A stretch of 64,000 nt of DNA from Streptomyces sp. BHT-5-2 (GCF_019774615.1 NZ_CP081496.1:3534001-3598000), one strand, 5' to 3'; shown: positions 27,847 to 35,703, counted from the stretch's first letter. Program-made: numbers and translations. Notes: generated by a model from the sequence alone, not told the origin.

Positions 27847-29516
27847 CGACCGTCAGCCACGACCCCGAGGGGTTGTACGAGGTGCTCGCGGCACTCGACC
27901 GCCCCTGCTACATCGTCAGCAGCGAGGGCCGGCCAGGCGCCACCCACCATCCCCCCGCACCCGGCTCCGGTACCACCCTGCTCGCCGCCGTGGGCCCACT
28001 GGCCCCTCAGCGGCTCGGCTCCGCGGACTTCCGGCGCCACCACGGCCTCCGCTACGCCTACATGGCGGGCGCGATGGCCGGCGGCATCGCCTCCGTGGAG
28101 CTGGTCACCGCACTGGCCCGCGCCGGACACCTGGCCTCGTTCGGCTCCGCGGGACTGCCCGAAGACCGGATCGACCAAGCCCTCGGCCGCCTGACGGCAG
28201 AACTCGCCGCCACAGAGACGCCCTTCGCCTGCAACCTCATCCACAACCCCCTCGCGCGCGCGATGGAGAAAGCCTGCGTGGACGCCTGCCTGCGCCACGG
28301 GGTGCACTGCCTGGAAGCATCCGCTTTCGTCCAACTCACCCCGGACCTGGTGCGCTACCGGGTGGCCGGACTACGCCGCGACCCCGCCACCGGGGTCCGG
28401 TCCGAGCACCGGCTGATCGCCAAGGTCTCCCACCCGCACACCGCCGAACTGTTCCTCCGCCCAGCCCCCCACGAGATCGTCGCCGATCTCAAGGCCCGCG
28501 GACTGGTCCCCGCCGAACAGGCCGAACTCGCCCGCACCGTCCCCATGGCCGACGACATCACAGCCGAGGCGGACTCCGGCGGACACACCGACCGCCGCCC
28601 GCTGGCCATCCTGCTGCCCGCCCTCATCCGCCTGCGCGACCTGATCGCCCGTGAACACCCCCACCCGCACGGTACCCCGGTACGCATCGGCGCCGCCGGC
28701 GGCATCGGCACCCCGCACGCCATGGCGGCCGCCTTCGCTCTGGGCGCGGACTACGTCGTCACCGGTTCGGTCAACCAGGCCACCACCGAGGCAGGCACCT
28801 CGCCCGGCGTGAAACGCCTTCTCGCCCAGGCCGGCCTGGCAGACTGCACCATGGCCCCGGCGGCCGACATGTTCGAGCAGGGCGTACAAGTACAGGTCCT
28901 GGCCCGCGGAACGCTCTTCCCCGGCAACGCGGCCCGGCTCTACCGCCTGTACCGAGAGCACACCAGCCTGGACGACCTCCCGGCCGACGAGTGCCGTCTG
29001 CTCCAAGAGCGCATCCTGCGCCGCCCGTTGGAGCAGGTCGTGGACGAGTGCACCGCCTACCTGAAGGCCCATCAACCCGACCAGCTCCCGCGCGCCGAGC
29101 GGGACCCGAAGTACCGTATGGCCCTGGTCTTCCGCTGGTACCTGGCGATGGCCTCACGCTGGGCCACCTCCGGACAGACCGAGCGCTCCGGCGACTGGCA
29201 GGTCTGGTGCGGTCCGGCAATGGGCGCGTTCAACGCATGGACCGCCGGCAGCGCGCTGGCCGCCCCGGAACAACGCCACGCCGCCACCATCGCCGAACAC
29301 CTCCTGCGCGGCGCCGCCTTCCACAGCCGGGTCAGCCAGCTGCGCCTGTCCGGTGTACGCCTCCCGGCCTCCTGCGCCGAATACCGTCTGCCGTCGCCTT
29401 CCCCGCGGACCCCAGCGTCCGCGGGGAAGGTGGCCGCCCGCGCCACACGTCACCTGAGCCCATCCCCCTCATCCCGACTGCCCTCTGATCGGCTCCGACG
29501 GAAGCCCAGGTCTTGA
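27843..29516 (+). CDS. pfaD: PfaD-type FMN enoyl reductase
   Basis: The 557-residue protein shows the PfaD family signatures throughout: MAGAMAGGIASVELV (about 78-92), the FMN/phosphate loop GAAGGIGTPHAMAAAFALGA, TGSVNQATTEAGTSPGVKR, CTMAPAADMFEQGVQVQVL, RGTLFPGNAARLYRLYR, and the terminal FRWYLAMASRWA...DWQVWCGPAMGAFNAW. It is a TIM-barrel, FMN-dependent trans-acting enoyl reductase that completes the PUFA-like set. The usual family end is around CAEYRLP; the last ~35 residues are a Pro/Ser/Arg-rich tail encoded across a perfect terminator-like hairpin (29397-29430). That suggests the ancestral stop was lost or moved. Confidence 0.93.
   Translation: MTTVSHDPEGLYEVLAALDRPCYIVSSEGRPGATHHPPAPGSGTTLLAAVGPLAPQRLGSADFRRHHGLRYAYMAGAMAGGIASVELVTALARAGHLASFGSAGLPEDRIDQALGRLTAELAATETPFACNLIHNPLARAMEKACVDACLRHGVHCLEASAFVQLTPDLVRYRVAGLRRDPATGVRSEHRLIAKVSHPHTAELFLRPAPHEIVADLKARGLVPAEQAELARTVPMADDITAEADSGGHTDRRPLAILLPALIRLRDLIAREHPHPHGTPVRIGAAGGIGTPHAMAAAFALGADYVVTGSVNQATTEAGTSPGVKRLLAQAGLADCTMAPAADMFEQGVQVQVLARGTLFPGNAARLYRLYREHTSLDDLPADECRLLQERILRRPLEQVVDECTAYLKAHQPDQLPRAERDPKYRMALVFRWYLAMASRWATSGQTERSGDWQVWCGPAMGAFNAWTAGSALAAPEQRHAATIAEHLLRGAAFHSRVSQLRLSGVRLPASCAEYRLPSPSPRTPASAGKVAARATRHLSPSPSSRLPSDRLRRKPRS
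29397..29430. terminator. Terminator-like hairpin inside the end of pfaD
   Basis: A 14-bp perfect stem (CCTTCCCCGCGGAC / GTCCGCGGGGAAGG) with a 6-nt loop lies about 86 bp before the annotated stop codon. Transcripts ending here would lack a stop codon. Confidence 0.6.
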
Positions 29517-29554
29517 AGACGTCACGGCCGGGACCCGAATTCACCAGCGGCATC

Positions 29555-29598
29555 ACCGATAGCTGGGCCGCGCCTTCGGGCTATGCCCTGCTATCGGT
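29555..29598. terminator. Possible second hairpin after pfaD
   Basis: The 9-bp stem ACCGATAGC / GCTATCGGT has a 26-nt internal region, 39 bp after the pfaD stop. It could be a terminator or an operator-like palindrome. Confidence 0.4.
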
Positions 29599-29664
29599 AA
29601 TGCTCACCGGTCAGCTCCGGGCCGTAGGCCGTCTCGTCGAGTGCCGGATGACGCAGCCCCTGCA

Positions 29665-29850
29665 CTACGGGCCGGTCGGCGCCCGGCGTTCCAGGCCAGC
29701 GTTGGCGACAGCGATGCCGGGGGTGTTGCCCGGCTCAATCTGCAACACCACCCGCTCCAACTCCAGGGCCTGATCGACGTAGAGGGTCATCAGCTGCACC
29801 GCGCACAGGGCCAGATGTCGCCCCGGTAGGCGGCACCCACGGCATGGCCC
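29665..29850 (-). pseudogene. C-terminal remnant of a GNAT acetyltransferase
   Basis: On the minus strand GRHLALCAVQLMTLYVDQAL is followed by ELERVVLQIEPGNTPGIAVA, ending at the TAG at 29665. This matches the acetyl-CoA loop, alpha3 and beta5 (Glu-Pro-x-Asn) region of RimJ/RimL-type acetyltransferases. No N-terminal half is present. It is a gene fragment with no visible start. Confidence 0.6.
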
Positions 29851-30109
29851 ATGTCGCGTCGGACAGATCCAAAGCTCAGCGTCCGACCACTGATGAAGGC
29901 TGTGAGCCTAGTGAGGGCCGATCGAGCTCGGCAGCTGCCGGCCCATGTGGCGGGCCGCGCTGTGCCTTCCGTTTCGTTGCGTCGCATCCTGCCTTGGAGC
30001 TTGAACCCCTGACGCGGTACCGCTCAATCCGCAGGCATCTCCATGACGGAGTCCGTGCGCGGTACCAACCACACCCGGTAGGAGGAGGTGGATCCGAGTC
30101 GTATCCCCC
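29851..30109. other. No supported gene
   Basis: Only short, motif-less frames are seen between the GNAT remnant and repeat copy B. Confidence 0.35.
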
Positions 30110-30433
30110 AGCCGATGTGAACCCCCACGCCACGTGCAGACGACGGAGCGGTCACAGCCCTGAGACCACGAGGCCACAAGCCCCGAACACACACGATCTC
30201 CACATGAACCCGACACGAACCCCCACACCCGAGCTCGGGAGAAACCCCAGGTCAGCGCACTGCCCCACCAAAAGCCCGCGCACCCATTTCGACGGCCCAT
30301 CTGGCCTCCACGCACAAAATGCCTGGTCAGCGCGCCGACCAGGCATTTTGCGTGCGTGTCCGAGGGCCGAGTTGAACCTTACGCACATGCCGATGATGCG
30401 GGGCGAATTGCGATTGCCATAGCCGCCGGTTTG
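30110..30433. repeat. Copy B of the diverged ~320-bp repeat
   Basis: Same orientation and extent as copy A (8616-8936). It contains the covarying hairpin and the motif GTGTCCGAGGGCCGAGTTGA, in which the tRNA-like T-arm/acceptor part has decayed further. On the minus strand both copies also share the peptide-like frame GYGNRNSPRI. Together the copies bracket 21.5 kb including the lipid-synthase system. Confidence 0.7.
30316..30349. terminator. Hairpin AAAATGCCTGGTC / GACCAGGCATTTT
   Basis: A 13-bp perfect stem with an 8-nt loop; counterpart of 8821-8854 with two compensated base-pair changes. Confidence 0.55.
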
Positions 30434-30850
30434 AGTCCTCAGCAGGAGTCGCAAGTGACGGCGGGTTGTGAACATGCGCCCGTGCCCGGCACAGGCCCGT
30501 TGATTGTCACGGGCCGACGCAGCCCGGAGGTCGCCATTCTGGCGGCATGGTCCTGGTCGCGCGACCAGCCGAACCGTCCTGCCCCCGTTACCGCCGGCTT
30601 CATCGGCACTGCCGAGTCCATCGCCAAGGTGGGCACCCGCCGAGGGGGCGACGGCGCCGGGATAGCAGGTGAGATCCTGCGTTGCCTCCCGGAGGACTAC
30701 CAGCTGGCGGCCCGGTATGCCTTCCACTTCTCGAACGTCGCGGTGGACACCCCCGCTGGCCAGCCGTACGCGCGACCAGCGAGCCACCATTGCCGGCCCG
30801 CGAGGGCGCCCTGCGGCACATAGCGAGCGCCGCACCCGGGGACTGTACGG
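30434..30850 (+). other. Unassigned stretch with a weak plus-strand frame
   Basis: An open plus frame up to 30823 includes the plausible segment GEILRCLPEDYQLAARYAFH but no start or ribosome binding site. The minus frame across it looks like a shadow. It may be a decayed gene. Confidence 0.25.
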
Positions 30851-30880
30851 CCTGCCCGCCCCGGCTGAGGGGCGGGCAGG
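30851..30880. terminator. Strong hairpin terminator
   Basis: The 12-bp perfect stem CCTGCCCGCCCC / GGGGCGGGCAGG with a 6-nt loop lies about 115 bp beyond the stop of the last gene of the minus-strand operon and probably ends it. Confidence 0.7.
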
Positions 30881-30994
30881 TGTCGAAGACGAGCACCCAG
30901 ACCCTCAGGTGGTCGCAGTGCGACACCGCAGATCCGGGCACGACTGATTACCCCGTGTACGGGCGATTACCCGTGACTTCCGTGCTGCGGCAGG

Positions 30995-31440
30995 TCAGTA
31001 GTAGTGGCGCATGATCTCGGTGGTCCAGGTGGGCTGGGTGACGGTTTCCTGGGGGCCGAACTCGGTCATGTAGGGCTTGATGTCGAGGACGGGGGTGCCG
31101 TCGATGGCGTCCAGGCCCTGGACGTGGAGGTCGAGTCCGTCGACGTCGAGCAGGCGGCAGCGGGAGACGCCGAGGCGGTTGGGGCGGTTCTTGCCGCGCT
31201 GGGCGAAGATGCCGGCCAGGGGCCAGTCGGTGTTGCCGCGCGGGTGACGGGCGCCGGTCTCGATCCGGTCCACGGGGACGCGGTGGAAGTGGTAGACGAC
31301 CTCCAGGTGGGAGAAGGCGTCCAGGCCCGCCACCGCGTCGGGACCGAACCGGTCGGCATCCAGACGGATGACGGCCCGCTCCGTACCCCAGTCGTCGTCC
31401 CGGACGTCACGCCGCCCACCGACCACCCGACCCACCGGAC
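30995..31440 (-). repeat. Inverted repeat, left arm (partner 43132-43577)
   Basis: About 445 bp of TrmO coding sequence, near-identical to 43132-43577 in the opposite orientation. I see only a few mismatches, most of them in the first 60 bp. Similarity ends at the stop codon, with unrelated flanks. Confidence 0.9.
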
Positions 31441-31477
31441 GACACACCACCTCGGCAGGAGTGTTATTCTCGGGCAT
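30995..31477 (-). CDS. TrmO/TsaA-domain methyltransferase-like protein, copy 1
   Basis: The 160-residue protein is a single TrmO-fold (TsaA) domain: LDAFSHLEVVYHFHRV, NRPNRLGVSRCRLLDVDGL and GTPVLDIKPY are the family's SAM-binding and core motifs. TrmO itself N-methylates threonylcarbamoyladenosine in tRNA. A pathway role is inferred here because three copies occur in one biosynthetic cluster. The last ~148 codons are almost identical in DNA to the 3' part of the fusion gene at 42741-43577. It is the last gene of the minus operon, 71 bp after the ATP-grasp stop. Confidence 0.9.
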   Translation of the reverse strand: MPENNTPAEVVCRPVGRVVGGRRDVRDDDWGTERAVIRLDADRFGPDAVAGLDAFSHLEVVYHFHRVPVDRIETGARHPRGNTDWPLAGIFAQRGKNRPNRLGVSRCRLLDVDGLDLHVQGLDAIDGTPVLDIKPYMTEFGPQETVTQPTWTTEIMRHYY

Positions 31478-31548
31478 TTCTCGAACCTTTCGCCAAAGCA
31501 GGGGAAATTCAAAGGAGTTGGCTCACCGTACCGATCAGCCAGGACGCG

Positions 31549-32817
31549 TCAGCGCTCGGGCCTGTGTGCGTGCCAGAAGCGGTCAAGTCGCTCCTGCAGT
31601 TGCCCCAGCAGCATCCCCAACTCGGCGTGATCGGCAGCGGATCCGTAGATCACGCCGATCGCGCCGGTCGTGCCCCGTCGCCAGTCGGTGTGCCAGGTGC
31701 CGGGCGGGGAGACGTCGACAAGGTCGATTCCGGGGAGCTCCGCAAGTCCTTCGAGGAACGATGGTGGCCCCGGCTTGAGCGGACCTCCGGGAGGGACCAG
31801 CCAATACTGGAAGACCACCGGGTCCGCGCGGCGCGGTGCAGGCTGCGGAGCGGTGACAGGCATCCCGAGCGCCAGCCGCAGGGCCGCCGCCACCATGTCG
31901 TACCCCGTGTGGCGCTGCACGATCTCGGCGACGTAGCCGCCCAGTCGCCCGTTGACCTCGATGATCTTGGGCCCGTCGGCGGTGAGCTTGACCTCGGTGT
32001 GGGTCGCACCGTGCCGGACGCCCAGGGCACGGATCGCCGCTTGCTCCAGCCGTATGACGTCCGCCGCGAGAGCGGGCGCGACGGGAGCAGGCAGGACGTG
32101 CCCGGTCTCCCGGAACGGTGGGACCAGCGGCGGCTTTCCGGTGACTGCCACGGTCCGCGGTTCGCCGTCGACGACCAGCGACTCCACGGAGACGTAGTCG
32201 CCCCGGCCCGGCCCCGTCTGCTTGGGATCCCCACGCAGGAACTCTTCGAGGACGAAGTCCCGGTGAGCTTCCCCGGCGAACTCCGCCAGCCGGGAGCGGC
32301 ATTCGTCAACCGAGGCGACCAGGCAGGTGTCCACGCTTCCGGCGCCCTGCCGTGGCTTGAGCACCGCGGGCGTCCCCACCAGGGCAAGCGCGGAGGCGGC
32401 TTCGTCCGGGTGCCGGACCAGGGCGCACCCTGTGCCCTGGACACCGCTCTCCAAAAGGATCTGCCGCTGCCGGTACTTGTCGGTCAGGACGGCCGCGGTC
32501 TCGCGGGAGTGGAAGCGCAGCCCGCAGCGCGCAGCCACCGCCGCGGTCAGCCGCAGCCGGTGCTCGCTGAAGGTGACGACGCCCGCGGGATCCAGGCCTT
32601 CGGCGAGTCGGCACACCTCCGGTTCGCTGAGGTTCGTGATGTCTGCCACTTCGGCGTGCCCCGCGACCTGCCGTAACTCGTCTGCCAGAGACGGATGTTC
32701 CGACTCGCACAGGAAGACTACCCGGCACAGTCCCCGCGCCGCGGACAGGATGCGCAGGGGGCCGGCGGATCCCTGGTCGTGGACGACCAGGAGAGTGGGG
32801 AGAGCGGGGTGGGCCAT
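31549..32817 (-). CDS. ATP-grasp carboxylate-amine ligase
   Basis: The 422-residue protein has the ATP-grasp layout: an N-terminal Rossmann-like domain (LLVVHDQGSAGPLRIL), the ATP-binding lysine in VGTPAVLKPRQGAGS (about 150-165), the hinge DFVLEEFLRGD, and the metal-binding THTEVKLTADGPKIIEVNGR with its Glu/Asn pair. The C-terminal ~100 residues are typical of L-amino-acid-ligase and dapdiamide-synthetase-type members. It probably forms an amide bond using ATP, perhaps joining the carrier-derived amino acid to a partner. GGAGG precedes the ATG by 8 nt. It sits 12 bp downstream of the methyltransferase gene. Confidence 0.9.
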   Translation of the reverse strand: MAHPALPTLLVVHDQGSAGPLRILSAARGLCRVVFLCESEHPSLADELRQVAGHAEVADITNLSEPEVCRLAEGLDPAGVVTFSEHRLRLTAAVAARCGLRFHSRETAAVLTDKYRQRQILLESGVQGTGCALVRHPDEAASALALVGTPAVLKPRQGAGSVDTCLVASVDECRSRLAEFAGEAHRDFVLEEFLRGDPKQTGPGRGDYVSVESLVVDGEPRTVAVTGKPPLVPPFRETGHVLPAPVAPALAADVIRLEQAAIRALGVRHGATHTEVKLTADGPKIIEVNGRLGGYVAEIVQRHTGYDMVAAALRLALGMPVTAPQPAPRRADPVVFQYWLVPPGGPLKPGPPSFLEGLAELPGIDLVDVSPPGTWHTDWRRGTTGAIGVIYGSAADHAELGMLLGQLQERLDRFWHAHRPER

Positions 32818-32829
32818 GGAGTGCCTCCG

Positions 32830-33582
32830 TCAGGCGCGGCGGGCGGTGAGGTTCAGTCGTACGTAGTCGACCACCGGCTGGGGCAGGCGGGCGGCGACCG
32901 CGTGGACGAACTCCTCGTGGTCGGACGCGGGGAGCCGGTCAAGGTGGGAGCCGAGGACCACGGTGGCCAGGTAGCTCCACAACTGCTCGCCGGGCTCCAG
33001 CCGGGCCGGGTCGGGCAGCAGGGTGACCTCAATGTGGGTGAACCCGGCGTTCCGCAGCCGCTCGGTGGTCTCCTCGACGCCGGCGAAGTACCAGACCTTC
33101 TCCTTGTCGTCGGTCTTCCTACCGAGCACCTCCTCCACTGCCGCGTTGATCCGCGCGACATTGCCCTGGCCGCCGCACTCGGCGACGAACCGGCCGCCCG
33201 GGCGCAGGTGCTGTGCGAGATTCGTGAAGAGCGCGGCGTGATCGGTGATCCAGTGGAAGGTGGCCACGCTGGTGATCGCGTCGACCTGGCTGGAGATCGG
33301 CAGCGGCTTGGTGAGGTCGGCATGGACGACCTCGACCCGGTCGAGCCGGTCGGCCAACTTCGTGCGGAGCTGGTCGAGCATCCGGCTGGAGCCGTCGACC
33401 CCGATCACCTGGCCGTCCGGCACCAGGTCGAGCAGCGCGGCCGTGTCGCGCCCCGTGCCGCAGCCGGCGTCCAGAACGGTCTCATCGCCCTTCAGTTCCA
33501 GCCGGCCGAGCGTGCGCTTGCCCCACTGCTGGTGCGGCAGGGGAAGCGAGTCGTACGTCTTGGCGTCCCATTCACGGGGCAC
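32830..33582 (-). CDS. Class I SAM-dependent methyltransferase (Tam-like)
   Basis: The 250-residue protein opens like trans-aconitate methyltransferase relatives (REWDAKTYDSLPLPHQQWG). It has motif I VLDAGCGTGRDTAALL, motif II QVIGVDGSSRMLDQL, a post-II acidic VVHADLTKPLP and LRPGGRFVAECGG. Such enzymes methylate carboxylates or heteroatoms of small acids. GTG start with GAAGGAG upstream. Only 4 bp separate it from the preceding OsmC-like stop, so it belongs to the operon. Confidence 0.92.
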   Translation of the reverse strand: MPREWDAKTYDSLPLPHQQWGKRTLGRLELKGDETVLDAGCGTGRDTAALLDLVPDGQVIGVDGSSRMLDQLRTKLADRLDRVEVVHADLTKPLPISSQVDAITSVATFHWITDHAALFTNLAQHLRPGGRFVAECGGQGNVARINAAVEEVLGRKTDDKEKVWYFAGVEETTERLRNAGFTHIEVTLLPDPARLEPGEQLWSYLATVVLGSHLDRLPASDHEEFVHAVAARLPQPVVDYVRLNLTARRA

Positions 33583-33586
33583 GGTG

Positions 33587-34642
33587 CTACTCCTTCGTGT
33601 CGTTCGCGGCGATCGTGCGGTCGTTCTCGGTGTGCTGTGCGGGGGCCGGCGTGCCGTTCAGGACCAGCCGGACCTCGATCGGGTGAGCGTCCCTGACCAG
33701 TCGCAGGGCGGGGCCCCCGGCGAGCCAGCGGCGCATGTTCCGGACCGCCGTGTTGCCGTCCGCGGTGGGGTCGGCGGGCAGCAGTTGGACCAGGATGTTG
33801 CGCAGTCCGGCAGGGGCGATCTGAGTGGAGTACGGTCCGCGCAGGTCGATGCGGCCGGAGGCGTGGGCGGAGACGGGTGGCTTGTCCGGGGCGGCGGTGG
33901 CCCTGGCCGGATCGGCGAATCCCAGGGCCTCCGCCGCGAGTGCGGCCAGGAAGTACTCCTGGGCGCTGGGCGCGAGATCGGCACCGAATAGCTGCTTGGG
34001 CTGATCGGACTCCGCATGCACGCCGTCGACCTCGGCGAGCACATGAGTGCCCACCTCCCACATCACCCGGGCCGCACGCCGCCGCTCCGGCACGAATGGC
34101 TCCGTGCCCGGCAGGACGGGCCGGCTGGTCAGATGCACGTCTTGGGCGGTCTGCACCACGGCCTTGATGTCGTTGGGCTCCTCAAGGGTGCGGTGGGCGC
34201 TGCCCCGCTCGCGGGCCGCCGCGAGCGCCCGCCGGGCCTGCTCGACCGGGACGTTACCCCCAAGACGTATCTCGTAGGCAAGCCTGGCCGCATCCCCGTC
34301 CCGCGCGAACTCGACGCACGGCAGCACCTCCAGCAGCGCCGGACTGCAACCCTGTTCGGTCAGCTCGGTGACGACGCTGTCCGCCACGGACGCGCCCAGC
34401 GCCACCAACAGCGAGCCGACCGGGTCGAGGCAGTCGTCCGCACCTGATCCGCACCGCTGGTCGATGCCGAAGGTTCGGGCCACCCGGGTAGAGCCGAGCC
34501 GCATCGGCTCGGTCCGCACCCTGCAGCGGTCGGCGACCGCGGTATGTGCTGCCACGCCCAGGCTCAGCTGCGCCTCCCACGAGTCCTCCCGGATCTGCTC
34601 GGCCAGGGCCTGCCTGGCGCGCAGATCGACGCCGTTCAGCAT
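33587..34642 (-). CDS. Tandem OsmC-like protein lacking catalytic cysteines
   Basis: The 351-residue protein has two OsmC/Ohr-like halves. Half 1 (about 15-165) shows CLDPVGSLLVALGASVADSV and ERGSAHRTL; half 2 (about 195-330) shows APSAQEYFLAALAAEALGF. In peroxidase members the helix after the NPxExLLAAL motif carries a Cys, and a second Cys occurs in a RCPVHRTL-type motif. Here these positions read Ala/Ser and Gly-Ser, and half 2 has no Cys in that helix. Thiol-peroxidase activity is therefore unlikely, and a ligand-binding or structural role is inferred. GGAGGAG precedes the ATG. Its start overlaps the upstream PLP-fold gene's stop (ATGCTGA). Confidence 0.75.
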   Translation of the reverse strand: MLNGVDLRARQALAEQIREDSWEAQLSLGVAAHTAVADRCRVRTEPMRLGSTRVARTFGIDQRCGSGADDCLDPVGSLLVALGASVADSVVTELTEQGCSPALLEVLPCVEFARDGDAARLAYEIRLGGNVPVEQARRALAAARERGSAHRTLEEPNDIKAVVQTAQDVHLTSRPVLPGTEPFVPERRRAARVMWEVGTHVLAEVDGVHAESDQPKQLFGADLAPSAQEYFLAALAAEALGFADPARATAAPDKPPVSAHASGRIDLRGPYSTQIAPAGLRNILVQLLPADPTADGNTAVRNMRRWLAGGPALRLVRDAHPIEVRLVLNGTPAPAQHTENDRTIAANDTKE

Positions 34643-35703
34643 CGCTCTCCTCCGTTGCTCTGCTTCAGGGCTGTGTTCTGTTCGAGGGCCGTGTCCAGGG
34701 CCCGCCGAACCCTGCGGGCCAGCGCGTCGCCGTCCTCGACGCCCACTGACAGGCGCACCAGCTGACGTGAGACGCCCGCCTCCCGGCGCACCCGCTCGCT
34801 CAAGTGGGCGTGGGTGGTGCGAGCCGGGAGCTGTGCCGATGTGCTGAGCGGTGTGCCGTCGCCGCGGCAGGCATCCAGCACCCCGGACAGGTCCCTGACC
34901 TCCGGTACGACCTCGAAGGACAGCAGTCCGCCAAAGCCCTGGTGGGTCTCCAGGGCCCAGGGCGCCTCGTCGTACGACGGCCGGTGCACTGCTCGTACTG
35001 CGGGGTGCCCGCGCAGCGCCTCGGCGACCCGCTCGGCGCCCGCTCGCTGGGCGGACAGGCGCAGCTGCAGGGTGGACAGGGAACGTTCCAGCAGGTGCGC
35101 CGCCCAGCCGTCCACCTCGCCGCCGAGGCGCGCGCACTGCTCGGCGATCCGCGGCAGGTGCCGGTCCAGGCCGGTGACCAGGGCGGCGTCGACGTCTCCC
35201 CAGGCGTCCAGGTAGGGGGCCGTGTCCTCGATGACGACCACGGCGCCGGTCTCCAGCGGCCGCAGCTCGGCCGGCGACAGCGCGGTGTTGTCCACGGCCA
35301 GCAGCAGGTCGTTCATCTGCGCGTGGATAGCGATCTCGTTGACCGGGCACAGCCTCATCAGCGGGTCACTGAGGGACTGGGTGTACACGACCTGCGTCGA
35401 GGGCTGCACGGCGGCCGCGACCGAGTCCACGTCGGTGCAGTCGACGAACGTCACCGATCGCCCGAGGCCGGTGAGTTCCTGGTGCAGCATGCCGCGCAGC
35501 GGGTCGCAGGTCTGGTCGGAGGCGACGATGTGGCCGCCCGGGTTGGTCAACGCGAGCAGCGTGCCCATGGTGGCGGCCACGACGCCGGGGACGATCAGTG
35601 CCGAGTCGGCGCCGTGCAGGGCGGCGAAGGCGCTCTTGACCCGGCGGGCCGAGCCGTGGGCCGGGGCGGTGGGCGTCGTCATTGTCGTCTGCTGCACGGT
35701 CAC
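34636..35703 (-). CDS. Cys/Met-metabolism PLP-fold protein without the Schiff-base lysine
   Basis: About 355 residues (GTG at 35703; ATG at 35682 also possible). The fold matches the cystathionine gamma-synthase family: ADSALIVPGVVAATMGTLLA resembles the PLP-phosphate-site region, DLLLAVDNTALSPAELRPLE matches the conserved Asp-Asn-Thr strand, and the C-terminal substrate domain has GFGGLLSFEV and QLVRLSVGVEDGDAL. In active enzymes DNT...P is followed by a HSATKYLGGH-type motif whose Lys binds PLP. Here that stretch reads IEDTAPYLDAWGD, with no Lys. It is either a pseudoenzyme or uses a different chemistry. It is coupled on both sides: its GTGA overlaps the radical SAM stop and its stop overlaps the OsmC-like start. 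Confidence 0.8.
   Translation of the reverse strand: MTVQQTTMTTPTAPAHGSARRVKSAFAALHGADSALIVPGVVAATMGTLLALTNPGGHIVASDQTCDPLRGMLHQELTGLGRSVTFVDCTDVDSVAAAVQPSTQVVYTQSLSDPLMRLCPVNEIAIHAQMNDLLLAVDNTALSPAELRPLETGAVVVIEDTAPYLDAWGDVDAALVTGLDRHLPRIAEQCARLGGEVDGWAAHLLERSLSTLQLRLSAQRAGAERVAEALRGHPAVRAVHRPSYDEAPWALETHQGFGGLLSFEVVPEVRDLSGVLDACRGDGTPLSTSAQLPARTTHAHLSERVRREAGVSRQLVRLSVGVEDGDALARRVRRALDTALEQNTALKQSNGGERC

Noticed and set aside
30152-30835. A 227-codon minus-strand ORF over repeat B
   Set aside because: The part within the repeat is shared with copy A, but start, ribosome binding site and motifs are missing and the rest is compositionally noncoding.
31549-32817. ATP-grasp protein as a graspetide or microviridin-type ligase
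   Set aside because: No precursor-like small ORF lies beside it, and its C-terminal part resembles amino-acid ligases; a small-molecule ligase is more likely.
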